A stretch of DNA of 64,000 nucleotides from UBA6898 sp964463135 (lineage in GTDB: Bacteria; Nitrospirota; Thermodesulfovibrionia; Thermodesulfovibrionales; UBA6898), in NCBI GenBank assembly GCA_964463135.1, contig CAYXBA010000002.1:1-64000 (forward strand), read 5' to 3'. A model generated the notes under the pieces. The model saw only the letters and a list, made by a program, of their open reading frames with translations, searched no databases and was not told where the DNA came from. Below, piece after piece: positions 40,755-48,853 of this stretch (positions are counted from its first letter, which is position 1; each line of letters begins with the position of its first letter). The translations under genes and the position numbers were made by a program.

Positions 40755-41195
40755 ATGAAGCCGGATTTTCAGCCATTATTGAAAAGCCTCAGCCTGAAAT
40801 CAACGCCGAAGCGGATCGCCTTGTTGGAGATCCTTGATGCCGAGAAGGTGTACCTGAGCCCTGAGGCTATCTGGAAGAAGTTGCAGGCGAGGTTCAAGAG
40901 CATCGGTCTGCCGACCGTGTACCGCATCCTTGAGGAACTGCATGAAGGCAACATCATATCCCGGGTACTCCATCCGGACCGGAAGCTTTACTACTACCTC
41001 TGCAGAAATGAAGAGCATCACCACCACTTTATATGCGTTTCCTGCAGCAGGGTCGAAGACCTCCATTTCTGTGCAGAAAAAGAGATAGAAACCCTTGTGG
41101 TCAAAGGCATGAAGGGTAAAGTCCTTTCGCACATCCTCCAGATCAACGGGCTCTGCAGTAAATGCCTGACAGAACAGGTGCCTGCGCATGGCTAA
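40755..41195 (+). CDS. zur: Fur-family zinc uptake regulator (Zur)
   Basis: 146 residues from the ATG at 40755 with AAAGGAA upstream; a 150-base in-frame extension crosses the operator and is rejected. SLKSTPKRIALLEILDAEKV, LSPEAIWKKL and IGLPTVYRILEELHEGNII are the winged helix. Metal sites: EEHHHHFICVSCSRVEDLHF and the C-terminal CSKCL. The adjacent znuACB genes identify zinc as the likely co-repressor; Fur or PerR specificity cannot be excluded from sequence alone. Confidence 0.88.
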   Translation: MKPDFQPLLKSLSLKSTPKRIALLEILDAEKVYLSPEAIWKKLQARFKSIGLPTVYRILEELHEGNIISRVLHPDRKLYYYLCRNEEHHHHFICVSCSRVEDLHFCAEKEIETLVVKGMKGKVLSHILQINGLCSKCLTEQVPAHG

Positions 41196-42165
41196 ATTCA
41201 GAACATTCCTGGTCTTGACGCTTCTGCTGTCTGTCAGTTTATCATCTGGTTGCACCACAGCAAAGGATCACAATAGCAAGAGTGGGGCCGGTTCCGGAAA
41301 GCTTATTGTTGTTGCCACGCTCTTTCCTCTTTATGATTTCGCCAGAAACATCGCCGGAGACCGCGCAGATGTCAGGCTTCTCCTGCCGCCCGGTCAGGAG
41401 CCGCACAGCTTCGAACCGACACCTGCAGATATTGTAATGCTTAACCGTGCCGACATTTTTATCTATACGAACAGATTCATGGAGCCCTGGGCTGAAAAAC
41501 TTCTGAAGGGTACAGAGAACAGCAAACTTTCGGTTGTTGATGCAAGTCAGGGTGTCAGCTTCATGCAGGTCAATAATGACGGCAATCATAAACAGCACAA
41601 CAACCCTGGGATGACGGACAAGCATGAGGTCCAGGGAGCAGATCCTCATATATGGCTCGACTTCGGCAATGCTCAAAAGATGGTTGATACTATTGCATCA
41701 GCCCTTGTTGCAAAAGATCCGGCGAACAGGGACGTCTATCAAAGAAATGCAGTGGCGTATAAGGCCCGTCTTGAAGTCCTGGATAAGGCATATCAAAAAG
41801 GGCTTGTGAACTGCCAAAAGAAGATCTTCATCAATGGCGGCCACTATACCTTCGGATACCTTGCCGGCCGGTACGGGCTCAGGTACAGGGCAGCATATGG
41901 TTTTTCGCCTGATGCGGAGCCGACCGCACGAAACCTTGCCGATATAAGCAAAGAGCTTCAAAAGGAAGGACTGCAATACCTCTTCTATGAGGAACTCCTC
42001 AGTCCAAGGGTGGCGGACACGATTGCAAAGGAAACAGGTGCAGCACTGCTCAAGCTCCATGGCGCCCATAATATTTCGAAAGACGAGTTCAATGCAGGAA
42101 TAACTTTTGTTGATCTTATGGAAAAGAATCTGGGAAGCCTCCGGACAGGGCTGCAATGTCGATAA
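41188..42165 (+). CDS. znuA: Zinc ABC transporter substrate-binding lipoprotein
   Basis: 325 residues, lipobox LSSGC near residue 22. Cluster 9 solute-binding fold: VVATLFPLYDFARNIAGDRA, LLPPGQEPHSFEPTPADIVM (first His ligand), a His/Asn-rich loop with NHKQHNN and DKHEVQGADPHIWLD (second ligand), NGGHYTFGYLAGRYGL (third). The short His-rich loop is a mark of zinc rather than manganese transporters. It starts eight bases inside the end of zur, and its end overlaps znuC by ten. Confidence 0.93.
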   Translation: MAKFRTFLVLTLLLSVSLSSGCTTAKDHNSKSGAGSGKLIVVATLFPLYDFARNIAGDRADVRLLLPPGQEPHSFEPTPADIVMLNRADIFIYTNRFMEPWAEKLLKGTENSKLSVVDASQGVSFMQVNNDGNHKQHNNPGMTDKHEVQGADPHIWLDFGNAQKMVDTIASALVAKDPANRDVYQRNAVAYKARLEVLDKAYQKGLVNCQKKIFINGGHYTFGYLAGRYGLRYRAAYGFSPDAEPTARNLADISKELQKEGLQYLFYEELLSPRVADTIAKETGAALLKLHGAHNISKDEFNAGITFVDLMEKNLGSLRTGLQCR

Positions 42166-42896
42166 ATATTGTCGAAGCCAAAGACCTGACCGTTGCGTTT
42201 GACGGACGGCAGGTGCTGTCGGGCGTGGATTTCAGCATCAGACAGGGTGACTACATCGGCCTTGTAGGGCCGAATGGCTCAGGCAAGTCTACGCTGATTA
42301 AATGCATGCTCGGCTTGATCAGATCATCCCAGGGATCTGTTTCCCTTTTCGGATCAGTATCGATCGAGATGAAGAATAGGGAGCGGATCGGGTATCTGCC
42401 CCAGAGAATGGATTTTTTCAATCCCCGCTTTCCGACAACTGTTACTGAGGTGATCTCCCAGGGCTTGATAGCGAACAGAAGGGCAGGGAAGAATTCGGGC
42501 AGTGAGGGCATAGAGAAGATGATCGGGCTTTTTGATCTTCAGGGGCTCAGAAACAGGTTGATAGGAGAACTTTCAGGCGGCCAGCAGCAACGGGTATTCA
42601 TAGCCAGGGCACTGGTGAACGAACCGGATTTTCTTATCCTTGACGAGCCGACGAGCGCTCTTGACCCTGAAGTAAGGGAAAGTTTCTTTGCACTTCTCCA
42701 CGAACTGAATAAGAAAAAGGTCACGATCGTTCTCGTCACCCACGATATCGGCGGCGTGGGACAGTACGCGTCGAAACTGATGTATCTTGATAAGAAGGTG
42801 ATCTTCTTCGGCGGGTTTGATGAATTCTGCCTTTCAGAAAACATGGCGAGCTTTTTCGGCTCTGCATCGCAGCATATCATCTGTCACAAACACTGA
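42156..42896 (+). CDS. znuC: Zinc ABC transporter ATP-binding protein
   Basis: 246 residues. Walker A GLVGPNGSGKSTLIKCMLGL, Q-loop GYLPQRMDFF, signature ELSGGQQQRVFIARAL, Walker B FLILDEPTSALDP, and the switch His in VLVTHDIGGV. It powers uptake together with ZnuB. Confidence 0.95.
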   Translation: MSINIVEAKDLTVAFDGRQVLSGVDFSIRQGDYIGLVGPNGSGKSTLIKCMLGLIRSSQGSVSLFGSVSIEMKNRERIGYLPQRMDFFNPRFPTTVTEVISQGLIANRRAGKNSGSEGIEKMIGLFDLQGLRNRLIGELSGGQQQRVFIARALVNEPDFLILDEPTSALDPEVRESFFALLHELNKKKVTIVLVTHDIGGVGQYASKLMYLDKKVIFFGGFDEFCLSENMASFFGSASQHIICHKH

Positions 42897-42911
42897 TGAA
42901 AAGGATCTGAC

Positions 42912-43736
42912 GTGGATATTATTGAATTTCTGAGCTATGGGTTCATCCAGAGGGCGGTCATTGCCGGTTCGCTCATATCCGTGCTCTGCGCGGTGCTGGG
43001 CGTGGTCCTTGTGCTTCGGAGACTCTCGATGATCGGCGACGGTCTTTCCCATGTAACTTTTGGCGGTGTTGCCCTTGCGATGGCGCTGAACTTCTACCCG
43101 CTTGCGGTCTCTCTGCCGATCGTCGTGGTGAGCTCATTCGGCATACTGAAGCTGATGGAAAAGGCCCGGGTATTTGGTGATGCTGCCATTGCCGTTATCT
43201 CATCGATCGGTATTGCGATCGGCATACTGCTTGCCAGTGTGGCCGGAGGATTTAATGTTGATCTCTTCAGCTATCTTTTCGGCAATATCCTCTCGATCAG
43301 CGCAGGTGAAGTTTTTGCAGCAGTGATCATCTCGCTCTCTGTTCTCGGCGCTATCTTCTTCTTTTTTGATGAGATATTCTCGATAACCTTTGATGAGGAG
43401 TTTGCGCGGGCATCGGGCATCCCGGTTGACCGCATCAATACGGTGCTGATGGTGCTCACTGCAGTTACGGTTGTCCTTACGATGAAGGTGGTCGGCATCA
43501 TGCTCACCTCTGCACTCCTTGTTCTTCCGGCAGTTACCGCATTCCAGAATGCCAGGGGTTTCAGAAATGCGATCATCATCGCATCGGTCTCGTCGCTTCT
43601 TTCCCTGGTGTCAGGGATCTTTATTTCGTTTACCCTGAACCTGCCGGCAGGCGCTACCATTGTGATGATCAATGTCTTTCTCCTGTGCGGCGCTTTTCTC
43701 TTCAGGCATTTTGTCGGCAGTCATGCTTCGGAATAG
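42912..43736 (+). CDS. znuB: Zinc ABC transporter permease
   Basis: 274 residues with a GTG start. About eight hydrophobic helices of the ABC-3 family, including VLRRLSMIGDGLSHVTFGGV and VVGIMLTSALLVLPAVTAFQ. It lies 15 bp after znuC and completes the zinc importer. Confidence 0.94.
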   Translation: MDIIEFLSYGFIQRAVIAGSLISVLCAVLGVVLVLRRLSMIGDGLSHVTFGGVALAMALNFYPLAVSLPIVVVSSFGILKLMEKARVFGDAAIAVISSIGIAIGILLASVAGGFNVDLFSYLFGNILSISAGEVFAAVIISLSVLGAIFFFFDEIFSITFDEEFARASGIPVDRINTVLMVLTAVTVVLTMKVVGIMLTSALLVLPAVTAFQNARGFRNAIIIASVSSLLSLVSGIFISFTLNLPAGATIVMINVFLLCGAFLFRHFVGSHASE

Positions 43737-43848
43737 TTTGATCACCTGTTGTTTAATGCAAGAAGGGACCGTGTCGGATGCAGGTGACCGCGCAGACCTT
43801 TTACAGAGTTTCTGCCAGCCGCAATGCGATATTAAGGTAAAATATAAC

Positions 43849-45066
43849 ATGGAAGATTCAGGAAGATTTTCAGCCTTCTCGTTCAGGGACTTCAGGCTCT
43901 TTTGGTTCGGACAGATAATATCCCTGTCCGGGAGCTGGATGCAGACTGTTGCTCAGGGCTGGCTTGTGTACAGCCTGACCAAGTCACCTCTTCACCTTGG
44001 CATGGTGGCAGCAGCCAATGCGCTGCCGATATTGCTCTTTTCGCTTTTCGGCGGTCTTATCGCAGACCGGTACCCAAAACGTAGTCTCCTGCTTCTGACT
44101 CAGGCACTTTCGATCATCCCTGCAGTTTTGCTCGGCTATCTGGCAAGCAGGGGGATGGTGACGGTCTGGCACGTGGCAGCTCTCGCTGCTTTTCTTGGGA
44201 CGATCAATGCTCTGGACATTCCGGTGCGCCAGTCTTTTCTTGCTGAGATGGTCGGCAAGGCCCATATTGCAAATGCTATTGCCCTGAATTCGGCGGCCTT
44301 TAACGGAGCTCGCATTATCGGTCCGATGTTCGCCGGTATAGCGATAGCTTATCTCGGCATTCCGGCATGCTTCTATCTGAATGCCTTAAGTTTTGTTGCT
44401 GTTATCGTTGCACTGTATTGTATAGAGGCACGGGGAGAAACCAGGGGGGAATCAGAGGGCCTGCTCAGGGATTTTAACAAGGGCCTGAATTTCATCAGGG
44501 AAAACAGGGAGATCATGAATATTTTCCTGCTGATCGCTGTCTTCAGCGTAATAGGGCTGCCGTATATCAGCCTTCTGCCGATCTTTGCAGAAGAAGTATT
44601 CCATGCCGGTGCAAAGGGGCTGGGGTTTCTGGTGGGCTCATCCGGTATCGGTGCCTTCACTGCCGCGCTTCTTATTGCTGCACGCAGGGATATTAAGGAC
44701 AAGACGCGCTTTATGTCCATTGCGGCCCTTACGTTTTCGGTTGCGCTTTTTTTCTTTTCCCTCTCCGGTATCATCTGGGTCTCACTGCTGATCATTATGG
44801 CTGCAGGCTGGGGCATGGTGAGCTACCTTGCTGTTGCCAACAGCTTTATCCAGATCACGGTGCCTGATGAACTGAGAGGCAGGGTCATGTCCATCTATTC
44901 GCTCGTCTTCCTGGGCACGATCCCGATCGGCAACGCGATCATGGGACTGATCGCTGACCGCATAGGTACGCCTCGTGCAGTTTCACTGTCGGGTTTGATC
45001 TGTATTCTTGCAGCAGCCGGCTTTGCATCAGCCTATCTGAGAAAGGGCCAAACAGACGGTAGATAG
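43849..45066 (+). CDS. Major facilitator superfamily exporter (MFS_3/EntS-like)
   Basis: 405 residues from the ATG at 43849; the longer frame overlaps znuB and is not credible. FRDFRLFWFGQIISLSGSWM and the QTVAQGWLVYSLT start, GGLIADRYPKRSLLLLTQAL (MFS loop 2-3 motif), DIPVRQSFLAEMV, NSAAFNGARIIGPMFAGIAI and PDELRGRVMSIYSLVFLGTI mark the multidrug/siderophore exporter group. About 12 membrane helices. Substrate unknown. A 112-bp gap separates it from znuB, so co-regulation with zinc uptake is possible but unproven. Confidence 0.88.
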   Translation: MEDSGRFSAFSFRDFRLFWFGQIISLSGSWMQTVAQGWLVYSLTKSPLHLGMVAAANALPILLFSLFGGLIADRYPKRSLLLLTQALSIIPAVLLGYLASRGMVTVWHVAALAAFLGTINALDIPVRQSFLAEMVGKAHIANAIALNSAAFNGARIIGPMFAGIAIAYLGIPACFYLNALSFVAVIVALYCIEARGETRGESEGLLRDFNKGLNFIRENREIMNIFLLIAVFSVIGLPYISLLPIFAEEVFHAGAKGLGFLVGSSGIGAFTAALLIAARRDIKDKTRFMSIAALTFSVALFFFSLSGIIWVSLLIIMAAGWGMVSYLAVANSFIQITVPDELRGRVMSIYSLVFLGTIPIGNAIMGLIADRIGTPRAVSLSGLICILAAAGFASAYLRKGQTDGR

Positions 45067-45184
45067 TCCGTAGCTGTTTGGCCTGGTAGTAAAAGAAAGT
45101 AACCGGTTGAACGGCATGCCATGTAACCTAATGGACTACATTCTAACCAACCTGAATAGTGACGATTCATTTATAATATGAGGT

Positions 45185-45871
45185 ATGAAGATCCTTGCTA
45201 TTGAAACATCGACCATGCTCGGCGGCGTTGCCATTGCCGATGAGAAGGGTCTTATTGCCGAAACCCGCCTTAATGTGAAGTCCACGCACTCGGAACGTTT
45301 GATGGCTACTATTGATGAACAGCTTAACCAGTCCGGGACGAAGCTTGTCGATATCGATGCCTTTGCTGTTGCCTCTGGTCCGGGATCGTTCACCGGACTG
45401 CGGATCGGGCTCGGCACTGCCAAAGGTCTCTGCCATGCAACAGGAAAACCTCTGGTTATGGTCCCTACGCTTGAGGCCTTTGCACGCAGTTTCCCCTTTG
45501 CTGAACATCCTGTCTGTATTATGCTGGATGCTCGCCGTGGTGAGGTGTATGCTGCTGTATTCCGGTGGGACAGCGGTTTCGTTAAGCTGCTTGATGAGGT
45601 TTCCGCCGCTCCGGAAGACCTTTTCCGCGAGCTGGACAGCCCGGTCATTCTTGCGGGCGAGGGTGCCCTGGTATATCGCGAAAGGCTTTCTGCATTACTC
45701 GGTGAACGGGCAGTGTTTGCTCCGCTTGTGAATATGGTGCCGTCTCCTGCAAATGTTGCAATGCTCGGTCTTGAAAAGGCGCTTCAGGGGGAATTTACGG
45801 AGATCGCTTCTGCAGAACCTTTTTATATCAGGAAGTCCGAAGCAGAGGTGAAGTGGTCGCAAAAGCGCTGA
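45185..45871 (+). CDS. tsaB: tRNA t6A biosynthesis protein TsaB
   Basis: 228 residues. ILAIETSTMLGGVAIADEKG, HSERLMATIDEQL, FAVASGPGSFTGLRIGLGTA and IMLDARRGEVYAAVF are diagnostic. It is the scaffold partner of TsaD in threonylcarbamoyl-adenosine modification of ANN-decoding tRNAs. It overlaps rimI, a common pairing. Confidence 0.95.
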   Translation: MKILAIETSTMLGGVAIADEKGLIAETRLNVKSTHSERLMATIDEQLNQSGTKLVDIDAFAVASGPGSFTGLRIGLGTAKGLCHATGKPLVMVPTLEAFARSFPFAEHPVCIMLDARRGEVYAAVFRWDSGFVKLLDEVSAAPEDLFRELDSPVILAGEGALVYRERLSALLGERAVFAPLVNMVPSPANVAMLGLEKALQGEFTEIASAEPFYIRKSEAEVKWSQKR

Positions 45872-46326
45872 TGGACATCCTGATCCGCGATCTCAGGCCT
45901 GAGGATCTGCCCGAAGTCCTGGTAATGGAAAAGGCCTCCTTTACTACGCCCTGGTCAGAGATCCTCTTTATGAACGAGATATTTAAACCCAGATCGCTGC
46001 CAAAAGCGGCTGTCATCAGTGAAAGGCTTGTCGGTTATATCTGCGCCAACTATCTGCTTGATGAAGGGCATATCCTGAATGTAACTGTTCATCCTGATTT
46101 CCGGAAGCAGGGCATTGCTTCACAGCTCGTCGGTTATATGCTCGCGCTGCTTGCTGCCGAGAACTGCAAGACCGTATTTCTGGAGGTCCGGGAGTCAAAT
46201 GAGGCTGCGCTCCAGATGTATGAGAAGGCAGGGTTTGTGAGGATCGCTTCGAGAAAGGCCTATTACACGCTGCCGGTGGAGGATGCGGTGATCATGGCCG
46301 CGTATCCGGCCAGATGCCCTCAATAG
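45853..46326 (+). CDS. rimI: Ribosomal protein alanine N-acetyltransferase (GNAT)
   Basis: 157 residues with a GTG start inside the tsaB end; an ATG at 45871 is the alternative. IRDLRPEDLPEVLVMEKASF, LNVTVHPDFRKQGIASQLVG (acetyl-CoA loop), VFLEVRESNEAALQMYEKAG and ASRKAYY are the RimI pattern. Its last 35 bases overlap the convergent amrS gene. Confidence 0.92.
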   Translation: MVAKALMDILIRDLRPEDLPEVLVMEKASFTTPWSEILFMNEIFKPRSLPKAAVISERLVGYICANYLLDEGHILNVTVHPDFRKQGIASQLVGYMLALLAAENCKTVFLEVRESNEAALQMYEKAGFVRIASRKAYYTLPVEDAVIMAAYPARCPQ

Positions 46327-47314
46327 CCGTATTGCAGGCAGGGCAGGTGTTACCCTGGAGATCGTTTTCCAGAATGCGGTAACCGAACCGTTTTATGAGC
46401 AGTTTTTTGCATGACGGGCAGTAGCTGTTCTCTCCGCCTTCACCCGGAACATTCCCCTCATAGATATATGTAAGTCCTGCTTTATATCCGATATCGCATG
46501 CTCTGCGAAGCGTTGCTATAGGTGTCCTCGGCTTGTCCATAATCTTGTATGTCGGATGGAATTGGCTCACATGCCAGGGTATGGCAGGGTCCACGGATAC
46601 GATGAACTCGGCTATGTCCGTGAGGTCTTTGTCAGAATCATTGAGGTCCGGAATGATGAGCGTTGTCACTTCGACCCAGACGCCCAGCTCTTTCATCAGC
46701 CTGATCGTCTCCTGGACGGGCTGGAGACGTGCTCCGCAGATATTCCGGTAAAAGGCGTCACTGCCCTTAAGGTCAATGTTATTCGCATCGAGGAATGGTG
46801 CTATCATTCTTGTTGCTTCAGTTCCGGTATATCCGTTGGATACAAAGATATTCCTGAGGCCCTTTGCCCTGGCCAGCTTTGCACAATCATACGCAAACTC
46901 AAAGAAGATCGTTGGCTCGGTATACGTGTAAGATATGCTCTCGCAGCCCTGCCGGACAGCCTCACTCACAATATCTTCCGGATGCATATCCCTGCCCGGT
47001 ATGTCGAATTTCTGTTCATGGGGATATTGGGATATTTCATAGTTCTGGCAGTGCTTGCATCGGAAATTACAGCCTACCGTAGCTATGGAAAGGGATGTTG
47101 TGCCTGGCAGAACATGAAACAGCGGCTTTTTTTCGATGGGGTCAATGTTCATCGAGATGACCTTACCGTACACAAGACTGTAGAGCGTTCCATCCTGATT
47201 TTCCCGTACGGCGCAGAGGCCTCTCTTGTCATGATGGATGAGGCAGTGATGGGCACAGAGATGACATTTTACGTCCCGGTTGCCCAGTTTTTCGTAGATC
47301 ATTGCCTCTTTCAT
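46292..47314 (-). CDS. amrS: AmmeMemoRadiSam-system radical SAM enzyme
   Basis: 340 residues. An N-terminal Cys/His group (CHLCAHHCLIHHDKRGLC) precedes the radical SAM motif VGCNFRCKHCQNYEIS. ISYTYTEPTIFFEFAYDCAK, NIDLKGSDAFYRNICGARL and VEVTTLIIPDLND follow, and the C-terminus has two Cys pairs (CPSCKKLL, CPACNTA) as a zinc-ribbon-like end. This is the AmrS family, related to pyruvate formate-lyase activases. The usual partners AmrA (AMMECR1) and AmrB (Memo) are not in the window. A TATAAT lies just upstream of the start. Function of the system is unsettled. Confidence 0.92.
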   Translation of the reverse strand: MKEAMIYEKLGNRDVKCHLCAHHCLIHHDKRGLCAVRENQDGTLYSLVYGKVISMNIDPIEKKPLFHVLPGTTSLSIATVGCNFRCKHCQNYEISQYPHEQKFDIPGRDMHPEDIVSEAVRQGCESISYTYTEPTIFFEFAYDCAKLARAKGLRNIFVSNGYTGTEATRMIAPFLDANNIDLKGSDAFYRNICGARLQPVQETIRLMKELGVWVEVTTLIIPDLNDSDKDLTDIAEFIVSVDPAIPWHVSQFHPTYKIMDKPRTPIATLRRACDIGYKAGLTYIYEGNVPGEGGENSYCPSCKKLLIKRFGYRILENDLQGNTCPACNTAIEGIWPDTRP

Positions 47315-47375
47315 GTATTCATTATATCAGGCATCCAGCCGCTTTAAACCCATTTATTACGCGATAGTGATAGAC

Positions 47376-47407
47376 AATTGACTTGTTGTCAATTTAATAA
47401 TTATTAT
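47376..47407 (+). promoter_or_regulatory. Promoter and inverted repeat upstream of the FmdB-like gene
   Basis: AATTGAC (47376-47382), TTGTT, GTCAATT (47388-47394) is a perfect inverted repeat that includes the -35-like TTGACT; TATTAT follows 18 bp later (47402-47407). It may be a regulator site overlapping the -35. Confidence 0.5.
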
Positions 47408-47440
47408 AAAAAGTATGAATAATGGAAACAGGAGGTAATT

Positions 47441-47647
47441 ATGCCTATTTATGAATATGACTGCCAGAACTGCCGCGAGAGATTCTCTCTCCTGCAGAGC
47501 ATAACTTGCGGAAAGAATGAAACAAAATGTCCCAAGTGCGGCTCAGACAAGGTGAAGAAGATCATGTCATCCTTTTGCTGTTCTTCGGGATCGGGTGCCG
47601 GTACATCTTCTGCAATGCCGTCGGGCGGTTTCGGCGGCGGCGGTTGA
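47441..47647 (+). CDS. FmdB-family zinc-ribbon protein
   Basis: 68 residues. MPIYEYDCQNCRERFSLLQS and TKCPKCGSDKVKKIMSSFCC give the CxxC...CxxC ribbon. The C-terminus is Gly/Ser-rich. A strong AGGAGG precedes the ATG. FmdB-type proteins were named as putative regulators, but the family function is unclear. Confidence 0.92.
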   Translation: MPIYEYDCQNCRERFSLLQSITCGKNETKCPKCGSDKVKKIMSSFCCSSGSGAGTSSAMPSGGFGGGG

Positions 47648-47660
47648 GGTGTTTCTTCCT

Positions 47661-47686
47661 GCTGAACCGTTGGTTCAGCCCCTTTT
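47661..47686 (+). terminator. Intrinsic terminator after the FmdB-like gene
   Basis: GCTGAACC (47661-47668), loop GTT, GGTTCAGC (47672-47679), then CCCTTTT. Confidence 0.75.
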
Positions 47687-47713
47687 CGGAGAGCTCTCTG
47701 ATGATAAAAAGTC

Positions 47714-47742
47714 TTGACAATTTCAGCACTTAGCACTAAAAT
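47714..47742 (+). promoter_or_regulatory. Promoter of the response-regulator gene
   Basis: TTGACA (47714-47719), 17 bp, TAAAAT (47737-47742). TTGACAA at the -35 and TTTGTCAA just after the -10 form an inverted repeat, a possible operator. Confidence 0.7.
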
Positions 47743-47771
47743 TTGTCAAAATACTTTAATAGAGGTGAAGA

Positions 47772-48791
47772 ATGGCTCGCAAGCTGTTACTCGCGGATGA
47801 CAGTATAACCATACAGAAGGTTGTGGAACTGGTCCTCGCAGAGGAAGATTTTGAGATAAAGTCTGTGAGTAATGGTGAGGACGCCCTGAATCTCCTCGGA
47901 AGTTTCAATCCTGACATAGTGCTTGCTGATATAGAGATGCCGAAAGTGAACGGGTATCAGCTTTGCGACAAAATAAAAAAGAACCCTGCAACTGCCCACA
48001 TACCGGTTATCCTTCTTGCCGGGGCCTTTGAGCCGATCGATGAAGAGCTTTCAGCCCAGATCAAGGCGGATGATTCTGTCATAAAACCGTTTGAATCGCA
48101 GGAACTTATCAGCAAGATCAATTCTGTGCTGACCATGGGTTCTGCCGGTGCAGAAGAGGTCGTTGCGGCTGAAGCGGGCGATTCGGAAGCAGGAGAAGAT
48201 GTTTTTGTCCTGAGTGAAGAAGCTGAGGAAGCGGTAAGTGTGGCAGAAACAGAGGATGATCTCTGGTCCATGGAAGAGGTCCCCGAGGCTGCTGAGGAGA
48301 TCATGGCAGAACCGGCGGTTGCTGTTGAGGAAGAGGTTGAAGGGTTGGAAGAGACCTTTGAGATCGCAGAGGAGCCGGTGATCCCTGAAGTTGAAGCGGC
48401 GCCTGCACCTGTTATGGCTGCAGCAGCGGTCGAAGTGCCAAAGCCACAGGCACCACGCGAGGTCGTGATGCAGGAAGTTGCCGCACCCTCGAAAGAGGAG
48501 ATGCTGAAGGTGTTTGAAAAGACCGTGAGTACAAGCGTGAATGCATATCTCTCATCTCTTGATATAAAGGGCGTCATCCTGACAGCTCTCACGCCGGCGA
48601 TGAAGGAGTCAGTTGAAAAAGTGATCTGGGAAATAGCACCGGAGCTTGCCGAGAAGCTGCTGAAGGAGGTCCTCCAGGGCTCGATTGCATCTCTTACCGG
48701 GCAGGTGGAGAAGGTCATCTGGGAGACGGTGCCTGATCTGGCAAGTTCAATGATCTCGAAAGAGATAGAAAAGATCAAGTCTGAATTCTAA
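47772..48791 (+). CDS. Response regulator with acidic linker and duplicated C-terminal helices
   Basis: 339 residues. The receiver domain (1-122) has LLADDSITIQKVVELVLAEE (acidic pair), IVLADIEMPKVNGYQLCDKI with the phosphoacceptor Asp, and Lys in SVIKPFESQELI. A ~130-residue Glu/Ala/Val-rich disordered linker follows. The C-terminal ~90 residues contain two related units, VEKVIWEIAPELAEKLLKEV and VEKVIWETVPDLASSMISKE, after a predicted helix KEEMLKVFEKTVSTSVNAYL. No DNA-binding or enzyme domain, so it likely works by protein interaction (polarity, motility or scaffolding). Confidence 0.88.
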   Translation: MARKLLLADDSITIQKVVELVLAEEDFEIKSVSNGEDALNLLGSFNPDIVLADIEMPKVNGYQLCDKIKKNPATAHIPVILLAGAFEPIDEELSAQIKADDSVIKPFESQELISKINSVLTMGSAGAEEVVAAEAGDSEAGEDVFVLSEEAEEAVSVAETEDDLWSMEEVPEAAEEIMAEPAVAVEEEVEGLEETFEIAEEPVIPEVEAAPAPVMAAAAVEVPKPQAPREVVMQEVAAPSKEEMLKVFEKTVSTSVNAYLSSLDIKGVILTALTPAMKESVEKVIWEIAPELAEKLLKEVLQGSIASLTGQVEKVIWETVPDLASSMISKEIEKIKSEF

Positions 48792-48814
48792 GTTCTATCA
48801 ATGGTTGCATAGGG

Positions 48815-48846
48815 CGGGGAAGCGGTAAGACCGAATCCCCGTTTTT
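48815..48846 (+). terminator. Intrinsic terminator just before valS
   Basis: CGGGGA (48815-48820) pairs with TCCCCG (48836-48841) with an inner CGGT-AAG-ACCG helix, followed by TTTTT. The valS ATG is only 7 bp after the T-run, so the hairpin is in or at the edge of the valS leader. Confidence 0.75.
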
Positions 48847-48853
48847 CTTTATT

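Noticed and set aside
42156..43736. Manganese or iron transporter instead of zinc
   Set aside because: The His-rich loop in the binding protein, gene order zur-znuA-znuC-znuB and the Fur-family box favour zinc.
48815..48846. T-box riboswitch for valS
   Set aside because: There is no specifier loop or T-box consensus; the region is just a simple hairpin with a T-run.
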